A DNA stretch of 64,000 nucleotides from Pandoraea apista (GTDB lineage Bacteria > Pseudomonadota > Gammaproteobacteria > Burkholderiales > Burkholderiaceae): contig NZ_CP013481.2 of NCBI RefSeq assembly GCF_001465595.2, positions 2,542,001 through 2,606,000 of the forward strand. The letters run 5' to 3'. The notes beneath the pieces were generated by a model. It was not told where the DNA came from and ran no database searches. It worked only from the letters and a program-made list of their open reading frames with translations. A program made the position numbers and the translations under genes. Below are positions 28,334 to 37,971 of the stretch, one piece after another (within the stretch, counting starts at the first letter, position 1; each line of letters begins with the position of its first letter).

Positions 28334-28362
28334 CCGGCCGCATGCCCCCTGCATGCGGCCGG
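28334..28362. other. Perfect inverted repeat between hyi and glxR
   Basis: CCGGCCGCATGC (28334-28345) and GCATGCGGCCGG (28351-28362) form a 12-bp stem with a 5-nt loop. No T-tract follows on either strand. It sits in the 256-bp gap between hyi and glxR and may stabilise or process the mRNA. Confidence 0.6.
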
Positions 28363-28500
28363 CGGGGCCCTTCCTCGTCGAAACCCGGTCAGCCGGCGTG
28401 TTGCGTCTGTCGCTGCTGTCGCGATTTGCCGCTACGCCGTCGTATCGTCTGCACGCCGCCCGGGGGGGGCGTCGTGCGGGAAGTGGGGGCGAGTGACCGG

Positions 28501-29292
28501 TCAGGCCGCTTCGCGCAAGCCCGCTGCCTTGAACCAGCCGAGGCCGTCGGTCGTGGTAGTGGCGGGTTTGTACTCGCAGCCGATCCAGCCGTTGTAGCCA
28601 ATGCGATCGAGGAACGCGAACAGGTAGGCGTAGTTGATCTCGCCCGTGCCCGGCTCGTTGCGGCCGGGGTTGTCGGCCAACTGCACGTGAGCAATGCGCG
28701 CCAAATTCGTCTCGATGGTTTTGGCGAGTTCGCCTTCCATGCGCTGCATGTGATAGATGTCGTATTGCAGGAACAGGTTGTCCGAGCCGACCGCGTCGAA
28801 AATCTCGAGCGCCTGCTTCGTGCGATTCACAAAGAAGCCGGGAATGTCGTACGTGTTGATCGGTTCGACCAGCAGGCGAATCCCTTCGGCTTTGAGCGCA
28901 TCGGCCGCAAAGTGCAGGTTTTCCACCAGCGTTTTCTGAGCGACGTCCGTCGACAGATCGGCGCCTTGCTTGCCCACGAGGCAGTTCAGTTGTTTCACGC
29001 CCAGCGCCTTGGCGTAGGTGATGGCTTCGCCCACGCCGTCGCGGAATTCGGTCACACGATCCGGGAAGATCGCAATGCCGCGCTCGCCGGCGTCCCAATT
29101 GCCGGCGGGCAGGTTGTGCAGCACGAGATCAAGCTGATACTGGTTCAGCTTGTCGGCGATCTGGTCGCGGTGAAACGCGTAGGGGAACAGAAACTCCACG
29201 CCGCGAAAGCCCGCTGCGGCGGCCGCCTTGAAGCGGTCGAGGAACGGCACCTCGTTGAACAGCATGGTCAGGTTGGCGGCAAATTTCGGCAT
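28501..29292 (-). CDS. hyi: Hydroxypyruvate isomerase
   Basis: 263 aa from the ATG complementary to 29290-29292, behind GAGGAG. Interconverts hydroxypyruvate and tartronate semialdehyde. A xylose-isomerase-like TIM barrel is indicated by MPKFAANLTMLFNEVPFLDRF, FRGVEFLFPYAFH, the metal/substrate residues in LVEPINTYDIPGFFV, LQYDIYHMQRMEGEL and GWIGCEYKPATTTTDGLGW. Length is usual. Between gcl (163 bp upstream) and glxR (256 bp downstream) on the minus strand. Confidence 0.95.
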   Translation of the reverse strand: MPKFAANLTMLFNEVPFLDRFKAAAAAGFRGVEFLFPYAFHRDQIADKLNQYQLDLVLHNLPAGNWDAGERGIAIFPDRVTEFRDGVGEAITYAKALGVKQLNCLVGKQGADLSTDVAQKTLVENLHFAADALKAEGIRLLVEPINTYDIPGFFVNRTKQALEIFDAVGSDNLFLQYDIYHMQRMEGELAKTIETNLARIAHVQLADNPGRNEPGTGEINYAYLFAFLDRIGYNGWIGCEYKPATTTTDGLGWFKAAGLREAA

Positions 29293-29455
29293 TGCGCTGA
29301 CTCCTCTCTTTTTTTCAGGGGGTGGTTTCGACGATTTCGATGCAAGGGTGTTGCCGGGTTGCGGGGCGCGCACTTTGGCCGTTCACGGGGTCTAGCCGAA
29401 AGCGGAGGGGACGCACGCGCCCCGCAATCCTGTTGCAGTTCCGACGGGGTCTGTC

Positions 29456-31222
<1,767 letters not shown>

Positions 31223-31284
31223 GTGACTCCTCCAATGGGTAATGAGTAATGATCTTGGAGGTGACTTTAAGCCGGTACGATTTG

Positions 31285-31301
31285 TTTGATAAGATCACAA
31301 A
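31285..31301. promoter_or_regulatory. Candidate LysR operator between gcl and its divergent regulator
   Basis: TTTGAT-N3-ATCACAAA is a near-perfect dyad centred about 70 bp upstream of gcl and 50 bp upstream of the LysR gene. Position and symmetry fit a LysR-type site; binding is inferred. Confidence 0.4.
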
Positions 31302-31343
31302 AGATCGTTTTTTTAAGAACAAAAAGTATTGAATGGAGGCGCG

Positions 31344-32255
31344 ATGGACCGTTACAAACAGATCGAAACCTTCGTGCAGGTCGCCGAATCGGGCAGTTTG
31401 GCGGCCGCGGCACTGAAGGAAGGGGTCTCGCCGGTAATTCTGGGGCGGCGAATCGATGCGCTCGAGAAGCGGCTCGGTATCAAGCTGATGTACCGCTCGA
31501 CACGCCGGCTGGCCCTCTCGGAAGAGGGCGGCGCTTTTCTCGAGCGCTGCAAACAGTTGCTCGGCGACTGGGAGATGGCGGAGAACGAGATCAGCGCGGG
31601 GCGTCACGCGGTCTCGGGGCACTTGATCGTGTCGGCCCCGGCGGCGTTTGGCCGCAAGCACGTGGCGCCGCACGCGCCCGCGTTTCTCCGTCTGCATCCG
31701 GAGGTTCAGATTTCGTTCAATCTGACCGACCGGGTGGTCGACATTGTGCGCGAGGGGTACGACATGGGCATTCGCATCGGCGGCTCCGTCGACCCGAATT
31801 TCGTGGCCGTCAAACTCGCCCAGAACCGGCGCGTGGTGTGCGGCACGCCGGCGTATTTCGCACGACACGGCCGCCCCAAGACGCTGGAAGATCTGGCCCG
31901 GCACAATTGCCTTGCATTCAATCTGCAAGGCGGGCAGCAGCGCGGCTGGTACTTCAAGCGGCAGGGCAAGCTCGTGACGATACGGGTGGCGGGCAATCTG
32001 GACTGCAACGACGGCGAATTGCTGCATCGCTGGGCGCTGGAGGGGTTGGGACTCGGCTGGCGCTCGACCTGGGAGATTCAGCGCGAACTGCTCTCGGGAG
32101 AGCTTGAAACGGTGCTCGACGAGTACGCGCTACCCGATTACGACATTCTTGCCGTGTACCCACAGCAGCGTTTCCAGCCGGCGCGGGTGCGGCTTTTCAT
32201 TGAGCAGTTGCGGCAGATTTACGCCCGTCCGAACTATTGGCTGGAAAACGGCTGA
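31344..32255 (+). CDS. LysR-family regulator divergent from gcl
   Basis: 303 aa from the ATG at 31344, with GGAGG 4 nt upstream; an in-frame TTG at 31329 is less likely. The N-terminal winged helix is clear (MDRYKQIETFVQVAESGSLAAAALKEG, then SRRIDALEKRLGI-like GRRIDALEKRLGIKLMYRSTRRL). The effector domain is of the PBP2 type (GHLIVSAPAAFGRKHVAP; GYDMGIRIGG). It belongs to the CrgA/DmlR-like branch. Its divergent placement suggests control of gcl-hyi-glxR, possibly by a glyoxylate-related ligand; that role is inferred. Confidence 0.9.
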   Translation: MDRYKQIETFVQVAESGSLAAAALKEGVSPVILGRRIDALEKRLGIKLMYRSTRRLALSEEGGAFLERCKQLLGDWEMAENEISAGRHAVSGHLIVSAPAAFGRKHVAPHAPAFLRLHPEVQISFNLTDRVVDIVREGYDMGIRIGGSVDPNFVAVKLAQNRRVVCGTPAYFARHGRPKTLEDLARHNCLAFNLQGGQQRGWYFKRQGKLVTIRVAGNLDCNDGELLHRWALEGLGLGWRSTWEIQRELLSGELETVLDEYALPDYDILAVYPQQRFQPARVRLFIEQLRQIYARPNYWLENG

Positions 32256-32334
32256 GTCAAGGGCTGGCGCTATGCCGGGGCGGGCGGTGGGGAAGGGCTG
32301 GATGGGCCGCCGCGCGGCACCGATAGGGCGGGAG

Positions 32335-32363
32335 TTGATGATCGACACGAATTCCGCTAGAAT
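32335..32363 (+). promoter_or_regulatory. Promoter of the rpsF-priB-rpsR-rplI operon
   Basis: TTGATG (32335-32340) and TAGAAT (32358-32363) with a 17-bp spacer, 67 bp before the rpsF start. Confidence 0.75.
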
Positions 32364-32430
32364 CGCGGGTTCTGCAACCTTGCTGCACTGGTTCTGACGC
32401 CCAGGCGGCTTTGTCCATAAGGAGCTCTAT

Positions 32431-32808
32431 ATGCGTCATTATGAAATCGTATTTATCGTTCACCCCGATCAGAGCGAGCAAGTGCCTGCGATGATCGAGC
32501 GCTACAAGGGCATGGTGACGGCCAAGGCTGGTCAGATCCATCGCGTCGAAGACTGGGGCCGCCGTCAACTGGCCTACATGATCGAGAAGCTGGCGAAGGC
32601 TCACTACGTCTGCATGAACATCGAGTGCGACCAGGAAACGCTGGACGAGCTGGAACACGCATTCAAGTTCAACGACGCCGTTCTGCGCCACCTCGTGGTT
32701 CGCATGAAGAAGGCTGAGACGGCGCCGTCGCCGATGATGAAGGAAGTGGCCCGCGAAGAAGCCAAGAAGGCTGCCGCCGTGCCCACGACCGAAGCCGCCG
32801 CTTCGTAA
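32431..32808 (+). CDS. rpsF: 30S ribosomal protein S6
   Basis: 125 aa. S6 forms a heterodimer with S18 on the platform of the 30S subunit. The signature [21 protein letters not shown] and the central [22 protein letters not shown] are typical. The C-terminus carries an Ala-rich tail ([10 protein letters not shown]) as in other betaproteobacteria. Start ATG lies behind AAGGAGCTCTAT, a strong RBS. First gene of rpsF-priB-rpsR-rplI. Confidence 0.98.
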   Translation: MRHYEIVFIVHPDQSEQVPAMIERYKGMVTAKAGQIHRVEDWGRRQLAYMIEKLAKAHYVCMNIECDQETLDELEHAFKFNDAVLRHLVVRMKKAETAPSPMMKEVAREEAKKAAAVPTTEAAAS

Positions 32809-32853
32809 TAGCGCACCGGAACGCATCAGGGTGCTCACGGAAACATCGAACGC

Positions 32854-33156
32854 GTGAATCGTCTACGGCTCGAGGCCAGCATTGTCGAAATCGGCTCGCT
32901 GCGCTATACCCCAGCCGGACTTCCTGTGATCGATGTCACGCTGGCCCATGCGGGAACTGTCGAAGAGTCGGGCGTTGCCCGGCAGATTGAGTTCTCGATG
33001 CCAGCCGTTGCGATAGGTCCCATCAGTGCCAAAGTCATGGCGTTGGGACTCGAGAAGCCGGCCCAGTGGGCGGGTTTCCTGGCCAAGAAGCATCGCAATA
33101 GCCGTACCCTGGTGTTTCACATCACAGCATTGCAAGAATTTGAAAAGGATTGTTGA
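32854..33156 (+). CDS. priB: Primosomal replication protein N
   Basis: 100 aa from a GTG start. PriB is a dimeric single-strand DNA-binding OB-fold protein that supports PriA in restarting stalled forks. The sequence begins [28 protein letters not shown] and ends in the beta-strand [15 protein letters not shown], with the length of PriB. Its location between the S6 and S18 genes is the standard proteobacterial order. Its stop is 2 bp upstream of the rpsR start. Confidence 0.96.
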   Translation: MNRLRLEASIVEIGSLRYTPAGLPVIDVTLAHAGTVEESGVARQIEFSMPAVAIGPISAKVMALGLEKPAQWAGFLAKKHRNSRTLVFHITALQEFEKDC

Positions 33157-33158
33157 AC

Positions 33159-33440
33159 ATGCCGCGTCCTAACGGTAAAAACAAGAAGTTTGATCGTCGT
33201 CGCCAACAGCAAAACCCGCTGTTCAAGCGCAAGAAGTTCTGCCGCTTCACCGTCGCTGGTGTCGAGCAGATCGATTACAAAGATGTCGAAACGCTGAAGG
33301 ACTTCATCGGCGACAACGGCAAGATCACCCCGGCTCGCCTGACGGGCACCAAGGCGCACTATCAGCGCCAGCTCGACACGGCCATCAAGCGTGCGCGTTT
33401 CCTCGCGCTGATGCCGTACACCGATCTGCACGGTGCTTAA
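33159..33440 (+). CDS. rpsR: 30S ribosomal protein S18
   Basis: 93 aa. Partner of S6 on the 30S platform. Starts at ATG 33159 ([19 protein letters not shown]) behind AAGGA; three in-frame codons upstream of it are excluded. The S18 core [40 protein letters not shown] and [13 protein letters not shown] is complete. The N-terminal extension is longer than in Escherichia coli S18, as usual in Burkholderiaceae. 27 bp upstream of rplI. Confidence 0.98.
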   Translation: MPRPNGKNKKFDRRRQQQNPLFKRKKFCRFTVAGVEQIDYKDVETLKDFIGDNGKITPARLTGTKAHYQRQLDTAIKRARFLALMPYTDLHGA

Positions 33441-33467
33441 TCGCCAGTCGACGAAGGAGAATAGATA

Positions 33468-33920
33468 ATGCAAGTGATTCTGCTGGAAAAGGTCGTCAAC
33501 CTGGGCAACCTGGGCGACATCGTGAAGGTCAAGGATGGTTTCGCACGTAACTTCCTGATCCCGACCAAGAAGGCCCGTCGCGCCACCAAGGACGCGATCG
33601 CCGAATTCGAAGTTCGCCGCGCCGAACTGGAAAAGGCTGCTGCCGAGAAGCTGGCTGCTGCACAAGCCGAAGGCGAAAAGCTGAGCGGTCTGACCGTGCA
33701 AATCTCGCAGAAGGCCGGCGTTGACGGCCGTCTGTTCGGTTCGGTCACCAACTTCGACATCGCTGAAGCCCTGGGCACCCAAGGCTTCAAGGTCGAGAAG
33801 ATGCAAGTGCGTATGCCGAATGGCCCGCTCAAGACCGTGGGTGATTTCCCGGTCCAGGTGGCGCTGCACACGGACGTCGTTATCGACGTGAACGTGTCGG
33901 TGCTGGGCGAGCACGCCTAA
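33468..33920 (+). CDS. rplI: 50S ribosomal protein L9
   Basis: 150 aa. L9 binds near the L1 stalk and helps keep the reading frame. The N-terminal domain [32 protein letters not shown] is the family signature; a long connecting helix ([20 protein letters not shown]) leads to the C-terminal domain ([17 protein letters not shown]). Start ATG lies behind GAAGGAGAATAGATA. Last gene of the operon, followed by a strong terminator. Confidence 0.98.
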   Translation: MQVILLEKVVNLGNLGDIVKVKDGFARNFLIPTKKARRATKDAIAEFEVRRAELEKAAAEKLAAAQAEGEKLSGLTVQISQKAGVDGRLFGSVTNFDIAEALGTQGFKVEKMQVRMPNGPLKTVGDFPVQVALHTDVVIDVNVSVLGEHA

Positions 33921-33957
33921 GCCGTATCCGCGTCAGCTTCCCGACGCGAATAAAAGA

Positions 33958-33988
33958 CGGAAGCCGGTCCGCCGGCTTCCGTTTTTTT
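33958..33988 (+). terminator. Terminator of the ribosomal protein operon
   Basis: Perfect 10-bp stem CGGAAGCCGG / CCGGCTTCCG with loop TCCG, then seven T. Starts 37 bp after the rplI stop. Confidence 0.95.
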
Positions 33989-34206
33989 ATGCCTGTCTGT
34001 TCTGATTTGCTGGTTGCCGGGACCGCCCGCTGCCGGTCATGCGCTGATCTATGCCGACCGCCTTCCGGTTGCGCTCCCTTCCACGTTCGTTACGTTCGAT
34101 AGCTCCACCTTATGCTGCCTCCAGGGAAACTGCTGAACAAACCGCGCTCGGAAAAATCGTCGCGCAAGCGGGATTTTGCCGGGGGAGACCGAGATCGCGG
34201 GGACGG

Positions 34207-34212
34207 TATAAT
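34207..34212 (+). promoter_or_regulatory. TATAAT -10 box immediately upstream of dnaB
   Basis: Perfect TATAAT ending 7 bases before the ATG at 34220. No good -35 is seen 16-18 bp upstream (the sequence there is GGAGAC-like). The expected transcript would have little or no 5' leader. Confidence 0.55.
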
Positions 34213-34219
34213 GCCCGGC

Positions 34220-35587
34220 ATGAACGCGCCCGATCCCCAGCTCGATTCGCTCAAAGTGCCGCCGCACTCTATCGAGGCGGAGCAATCCGTGCTCGGTGGG
34301 TTGCTGCTCGATAACAGCGCGTGGGATCGTATCGGCGATTTTTTGGCCGATTCGGATTTTTACCGCTACGACCACCGGATCATCTATCAGCATATCGGCC
34401 GCCTGATCGCGGGCGACCGTCCTGCCGACGTCATCACGGTCTTCGAATCGCTCACCTCCGCCGGCAAAGCCGAGGACGTGGGCGGGCTCGCCTATCTGAA
34501 TGCCCTCGCCCAGAACACGCCAAGCGCCGCGAATATCCGCCGTTATGCGGAAATCGTGCGCGACCGGGCTGTATTGCGCAAGCTGGTGACGGTGGCCGAC
34601 GAGATCGCATCGGACGCCTTCAATCCGCAAGGCAAGGAAGTGCGTCAGATGCTCGACGAGGCGGAGGCGAAGGTCTTCGCCATCGCGGAAGAGGGCTCGC
34701 GCAGCACGAGTGGCTTCCTTGAGTTGCAGCCGCTGCTTACGCAAGTGGTCGAGCGAATCGACGAGTTGTATCACCGTGAAGGTGGTAGCGACATCACCGG
34801 AATTCCGACCGGGTTCGTCGATCTGGACCGTATGACGTCGGGTTTCAACGGCGGCGATCTGATCATCGTGGCCGGCCGTCCGTCGATGGGTAAAACGACT
34901 TTCTCGATGAACATCGGCGAGCACATTGCCGTGGAAGAGGGGTTGCCTGTCGCCGTGTTCTCGATGGAAATGCCGGGCACGCAGTTGGCCATGCGTATGC
35001 TGGGCTCGGTGGGGCGCCTCGATCAGCATCGTCTGCGTACCGGTAAGCTGGTCGACGAAGACTGGCCGAAGCTCACGCATGCCATGCAGAAGATGAACGA
35101 GACGCAGCTTTTCGTCGACGAGACACCTGCGCTCAATCCGATGGAACTGCGTGCGCGTGCGCGTCGTCTGGCGCGTCAGTGCGGCAAGCTCGGCCTGATC
35201 ATCATCGACTACCTTCAGTTGATGAGCGGCTCGGGCGGCGGTGAAAACCGCGCAACCGAAATTTCCGAAATTTCGCGTTCGCTCAAGGGCCTGGCCAAAG
35301 AGCTGAACGTGCCGGTGATTGCGCTCTCGCAGCTCAACCGTAGTCTCGAACAACGCCCGAACAAGCGTCCGGTCATGTCGGATTTGCGCGAATCGGGCGC
35401 TATCGAACAGGATGCCGACATCATTCTGTTCATCTATCGCGACGAAGTGTACAACCCCGATACGCCCGACAAGGGCACTGCCGAGATCATTATCGCGAAG
35501 CAGCGTAACGGTCCTATCGGCCACGTGCGTCTGGCGTTTATCGGTGCTTACACCAAGTTCGACAATCTGGCAGGTCCCCAGTACTGA
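34220..35587 (+). CDS. dnaB: Replicative DNA helicase DnaB
   Basis: 455 aa from the ATG at 34220 (MNAPDPQLDSLKVPPHSIEAE). An in-frame ATG at 34211 lies inside the TATAAT box and earlier codons lack homology. Hexameric 5'-3' helicase at the replication fork. N-terminal domain PPHSIEAEQSVLGGLLLDNSAWD; RecA-like C-terminal domain with Walker A GRPSMGKT at 219-226, Walker B LIIIDYLQLMSG and the arginine-finger region RPVMSDLRESGAIEQDADI. Length is usual. Follows rplI as in many proteobacteria but has its own promoter. No Shine-Dalgarno is visible. Confidence 0.97.
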   Translation: MNAPDPQLDSLKVPPHSIEAEQSVLGGLLLDNSAWDRIGDFLADSDFYRYDHRIIYQHIGRLIAGDRPADVITVFESLTSAGKAEDVGGLAYLNALAQNTPSAANIRRYAEIVRDRAVLRKLVTVADEIASDAFNPQGKEVRQMLDEAEAKVFAIAEEGSRSTSGFLELQPLLTQVVERIDELYHREGGSDITGIPTGFVDLDRMTSGFNGGDLIIVAGRPSMGKTTFSMNIGEHIAVEEGLPVAVFSMEMPGTQLAMRMLGSVGRLDQHRLRTGKLVDEDWPKLTHAMQKMNETQLFVDETPALNPMELRARARRLARQCGKLGLIIIDYLQLMSGSGGGENRATEISEISRSLKGLAKELNVPVIALSQLNRSLEQRPNKRPVMSDLRESGAIEQDADIILFIYRDEVYNPDTPDKGTAEIIIAKQRNGPIGHVRLAFIGAYTKFDNLAGPQY

Positions 35588-35621
35588 CGCATTGATTTCC
35601 GCCTATTCACACGGGAGTGCG

Positions 35622-35649
35622 GTGACGCACGCCCGCAACAAGGTAGAAT
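35622..35649 (+). promoter_or_regulatory. Candidate promoter of the PhoU-like/pit operon
   Basis: GTGACG (35622-35627) and TAGAAT (35644-35649), 16-bp spacer, 53 bp before the start codon. Confidence 0.5.
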
Positions 35650-35701
35650 GTGACGTTTTTGTGTCGACCCGTCCCCTATTAATACCCGGAGTTTTCCAAT
35701 A

Positions 35702-36328
35702 ATGTTCGGTCGCTTCATGCCCACCGAGGGCAAGTTCTTTGAGCTGTTCAACCAGCACGCGGCGTGCATGGTTGCCGGCAGTCGCGAACTGTCTGCCATG
35801 CTCAACGACCTGCCCAATGCCGAGGCACGTACCGTTGCAGTGCAGAACAACGAGAAGAAAGCGGATCGCATCACGCACGAGACCATCGATCTGATGCACA
35901 AGACGTTCATCACGCCTTTCGATCGCGATGAGATCCATAAGTTGATCAGCACGATGGACGACATCCTGGATCTGATGGAAGACGTGGCGACGGCCGTGTG
36001 GATGTACGACGTCAAGAGCGTGCCGAGCGAAGCACGTACGCTCGGCGAGATTTGCGTGAAGTGTTGCGAGCGCGTGCAAAGCACCGTGGCGTTGCTCAAC
36101 GACATGGATCGCGCCCGCGAAATTCTGAAGCTGTGCGAAGAAATCGATGGCCTCGAATCGGAGGCCGATCGCCTGTTGCGCGCGTCGCTGTCGAAGTTGT
36201 TCCGCGAAGAATCCGACGTGAAGGAGCTGATCAAGCAGAAGGCCGTGTCCGAATTGCTCGAATCGGTGACCGATAAGTGCGAGGACGTTGCCAACATCAT
36301 CGAAGGCATTGTGCTGGAAAACGCCTGA
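35702..36328 (+). CDS. DUF47 family PhoU-like regulator of phosphate transport
   Basis: 208 aa, all-helical. DUF47 proteins resemble PhoU and are encoded next to Pit transporters, which they are thought to regulate. Typical segments: MFGRFMPTEGKFFELFNQHA at the start, AVQNNEKKADRITHETIDLMHKTFITPFDR with the acidic metal-binding E/D pattern, and ITTMDDILDLMEDVA-like STMDDILDLMEDVATAVW. No membrane segment. The stop is 13 bp before the pit start, so the two genes form an operon. Confidence 0.93.
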   Translation: MFGRFMPTEGKFFELFNQHAACMVAGSRELSAMLNDLPNAEARTVAVQNNEKKADRITHETIDLMHKTFITPFDRDEIHKLISTMDDILDLMEDVATAVWMYDVKSVPSEARTLGEICVKCCERVQSTVALLNDMDRAREILKLCEEIDGLESEADRLLRASLSKLFREESDVKELIKQKAVSELLESVTDKCEDVANIIEGIVLENA

Positions 36329-36341
36329 GCGGAGACTTTCG

Positions 36342-37352
36342 ATGGCAACGCTGCACATCAGCCTCTGGCTGATCGGACTATTGATCGCTCTGGCGCTCTT
36401 GTTCGACTTCATGAACGGCTTTCACGACGCCGCCAACTCCATCGCTACGGTGGTTTCGACGGGCGTGCTCAAGCCGCATCAGGCGGTGGCATTCGCCGCC
36501 ATGTTCAACGTCATCGCATTGTTCGTCTTTCACCTGAAAGTCGCGGCGACGGTGGGCAAGGGGACGGTTCACCCCGAGATCGTCGATCACTACGTGATCT
36601 TTGGCGCCCTCGTGGGCGCTATCGCGTGGAACATCATCACCTGGTACTACGGCATTCCGTCGAGTTCGTCGCATGCCCTGATCGGTGGTCTGGTCGGCGC
36701 TGCGGTGGCCAAGGCGGGCACGGGGTCGCTCGTCGCGAGCGGTCTGCTGCAAACCGTGGCGTTCATTTTCATCTCGCCGCTGCTGGGATTCGTGCTGGGC
36801 TCGTTCTTCATGCTGCTGGTGTCGTGGCTGTTCTTTCGCACGCCACCCGCTCGCGTGGATCGCTGGTTCCGTCGCCTGCAACTGGTCTCGGCCGGTATGT
36901 ACAGCCTGGGGCACGGCGGTAACGACGCACAGAAGACCATCGGTATTATCTGGATGCTGCTGATTGCCGCCGGCATGTGGCCGCAGGAAGCGGCTGAGCC
37001 GCCGCTGTGGGTGATCGTGGGCTGCTATCTGGCGATCGGTCTGGGCACCATGTTCGGTGGCTGGCGTATCGTGCGCACGATGGGGCAAAAGATCACCAAG
37101 CTCAAGCCGGTGGGTGGCTTTTGCGCCGAAACGGGTGGGGCGTTCACCCTGTTCTTCGCCTCATGGCTCGGCGTGCCGGTCTCGACCACGCATACGATTA
37201 CCGGAGCCATTGTGGGGGTCGGCGCCACGCGTAAGCTCTCGGCAGTACGCTGGGGGGTGGCCGGCAATATCGTCTGGGCATGGGTGCTGACGATCCCGGC
37301 CTCGGCGTTCATCGCGGCGATTGCCTGGTGGGTCGGCAAGCAGATCCTGTGA
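36342..37352 (+). CDS. pit: Inorganic phosphate transporter, PiT family
   Basis: 336 aa from the ATG at 36342 behind GCGGAGACTTTCG; an earlier in-frame codon inside the DUF47 gene is excluded. Low-affinity phosphate (metal-phosphate) symporter of the inner membrane. Both duplicated PiT signatures are intact: DFMNGFHDAANSIATVVSTG near the start and MYSLGHGGNDAQKTIGIIWM in the middle. About ten hydrophobic segments are visible. The paired DUF47 gene upstream supports the phosphate role. Followed by two hairpins, the second a terminator. Confidence 0.95.
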   Translation: MATLHISLWLIGLLIALALLFDFMNGFHDAANSIATVVSTGVLKPHQAVAFAAMFNVIALFVFHLKVAATVGKGTVHPEIVDHYVIFGALVGAIAWNIITWYYGIPSSSSHALIGGLVGAAVAKAGTGSLVASGLLQTVAFIFISPLLGFVLGSFFMLLVSWLFFRTPPARVDRWFRRLQLVSAGMYSLGHGGNDAQKTIGIIWMLLIAAGMWPQEAAEPPLWVIVGCYLAIGLGTMFGGWRIVRTMGQKITKLKPVGGFCAETGGAFTLFFASWLGVPVSTTHTITGAIVGVGATRKLSAVRWGVAGNIVWAWVLTIPASAFIAAIAWWVGKQIL

Positions 37353-37361
37353 CACGTTTTC

Positions 37362-37394
37362 GCCGGTATGCCGTCGTTACGACGGCATACCGGC
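37362..37394 (+). other. 15-bp perfect hairpin after pit
   Basis: GCCGGTATGCCGTCG (37362-37376) pairs with 37380-37394 across a 3-nt loop. No T-tract follows, but a true terminator begins 12 bp later. Possibly a 3'-end stability element or back-up terminator. Confidence 0.7.
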
Positions 37395-37406
37395 CTGCAA
37401 ACAGGG

Positions 37407-37432
37407 AAAAAGCGGCTTCGGCCGCTTTTTTT
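37407..37432 (+). terminator. Terminator of the PhoU-like/pit operon
   Basis: AAAAGCGGC / GCCGCTTTT stem with a TTCG tetraloop and a T-run. Confidence 0.93.
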
Positions 37433-37493
37433 GTTCTCTCTCGGCCCGTAGACATTGACGCTCGGTATCGCCATCATCGGGAAAATCAATTTC

Positions 37494-37532
37494 AATAGTA
37501 AATTGCGATTAATTACTATTTGTTGATAGTAT
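37494..37532 (+). promoter_or_regulatory. AT-rich promoter with 27-bp dyad before the 35-aa gene
   Basis: AATAGTAA (37494-37501) and TTACTATT (37513-37520) are exact inverted repeats 11 bp apart. They overlap a candidate -35 TTGCGA (37504-37509), which is 17 bp from TAGTAT (37527-37532). The start codon follows at 37559. The AT content is far above the local average, and the dyad position suggests repressor control. Confidence 0.5.
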
Positions 37533-37558
37533 TTTATCGAACCCCATTGGAGGCTAAT

Positions 37559-37666
37559 ATGAGCACACTGATCCATCACTCCCTGCGTAGCCGTCCAGTC
37601 GCTGCGCTCCTGGGGGTGGCAATCAACATCGGCGGCGCCGCGACACTGCTCGCCCATTTGCGCTGA
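37559..37666 (+). CDS. 35-residue predicted membrane peptide (unannotated small gene)
   Basis: ATG at 37559 sits 5 nt after GGAGG, the ideal spacing, and runs 35 codons to TGA at 37664. The product begins MSTLIHHSLRSRPVAALLGV and ends with a Gly/Ala/Leu-rich segment to TLLAHLR. Residues 13-34 (PVAALLGVAINIGGAATLLAHL, described in parts: PVAALLGVAI then NIGGAATLLAHL) form one plausible transmembrane helix with a basic N-terminal flank. It has its own promoter region and is followed 32 bp later by a cupin gene with a good RBS, so the two are probably co-transcribed. I do not recognise the family. The function is unknown. Confidence 0.6.
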   Translation: MSTLIHHSLRSRPVAALLGVAINIGGAATLLAHLR

Positions 37667-37698
37667 CCACGACGACACCTCGCCCATGCGGAGGGCGT

Positions 37699-37971
37699 AT
37701 GCAACGCGACACATTTGAGCGGGAACTGGCCGAGGAAGGTTTTACCGAGCTGGTGAAAGTCACGAGAGAGTCGGGTGATCTCGAGGTTCATGCGCATCCC
37801 TTCGAAGCGAAAGCGCTGATTCTCTTCGGCGAAATCGCCATTCGCGTGGGCGACGACGAGCGTGTGTACCACGAGGGCGACGTCTTCCATCTGAAGGCTA
37901 ACGAAGCGCACGCCGAACGTTACGGTCCGGCTGGTGTGCAATATCTCGTCGGCCGGAAAACCTTACATTGA
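37699..37971 (+). CDS. Small single-domain cupin protein
   Basis: 90 aa behind GGAGGGCGT. The two short cupin motifs are visible: VHAHPFEAKALILFGEIAIRVGD (metal-binding His/Glu) and DVFHLKANEAHAERYGPAG. Such minimal cupins may bind a metal and a small ligand or act as isomerase or dioxygenase; the sequence does not tell which. It is preceded by the 35-codon gene and ends in a 9-bp convergent overlap with the NlpC/P60 gene. The first 15 residues (MQRDTFERELAEEGF) resemble an N-terminal helix found in DUF-type cupins of Burkholderia. Confidence 0.88.
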   Translation: MQRDTFERELAEEGFTELVKVTRESGDLEVHAHPFEAKALILFGEIAIRVGDDERVYHEGDVFHLKANEAHAERYGPAGVQYLVGRKTLH

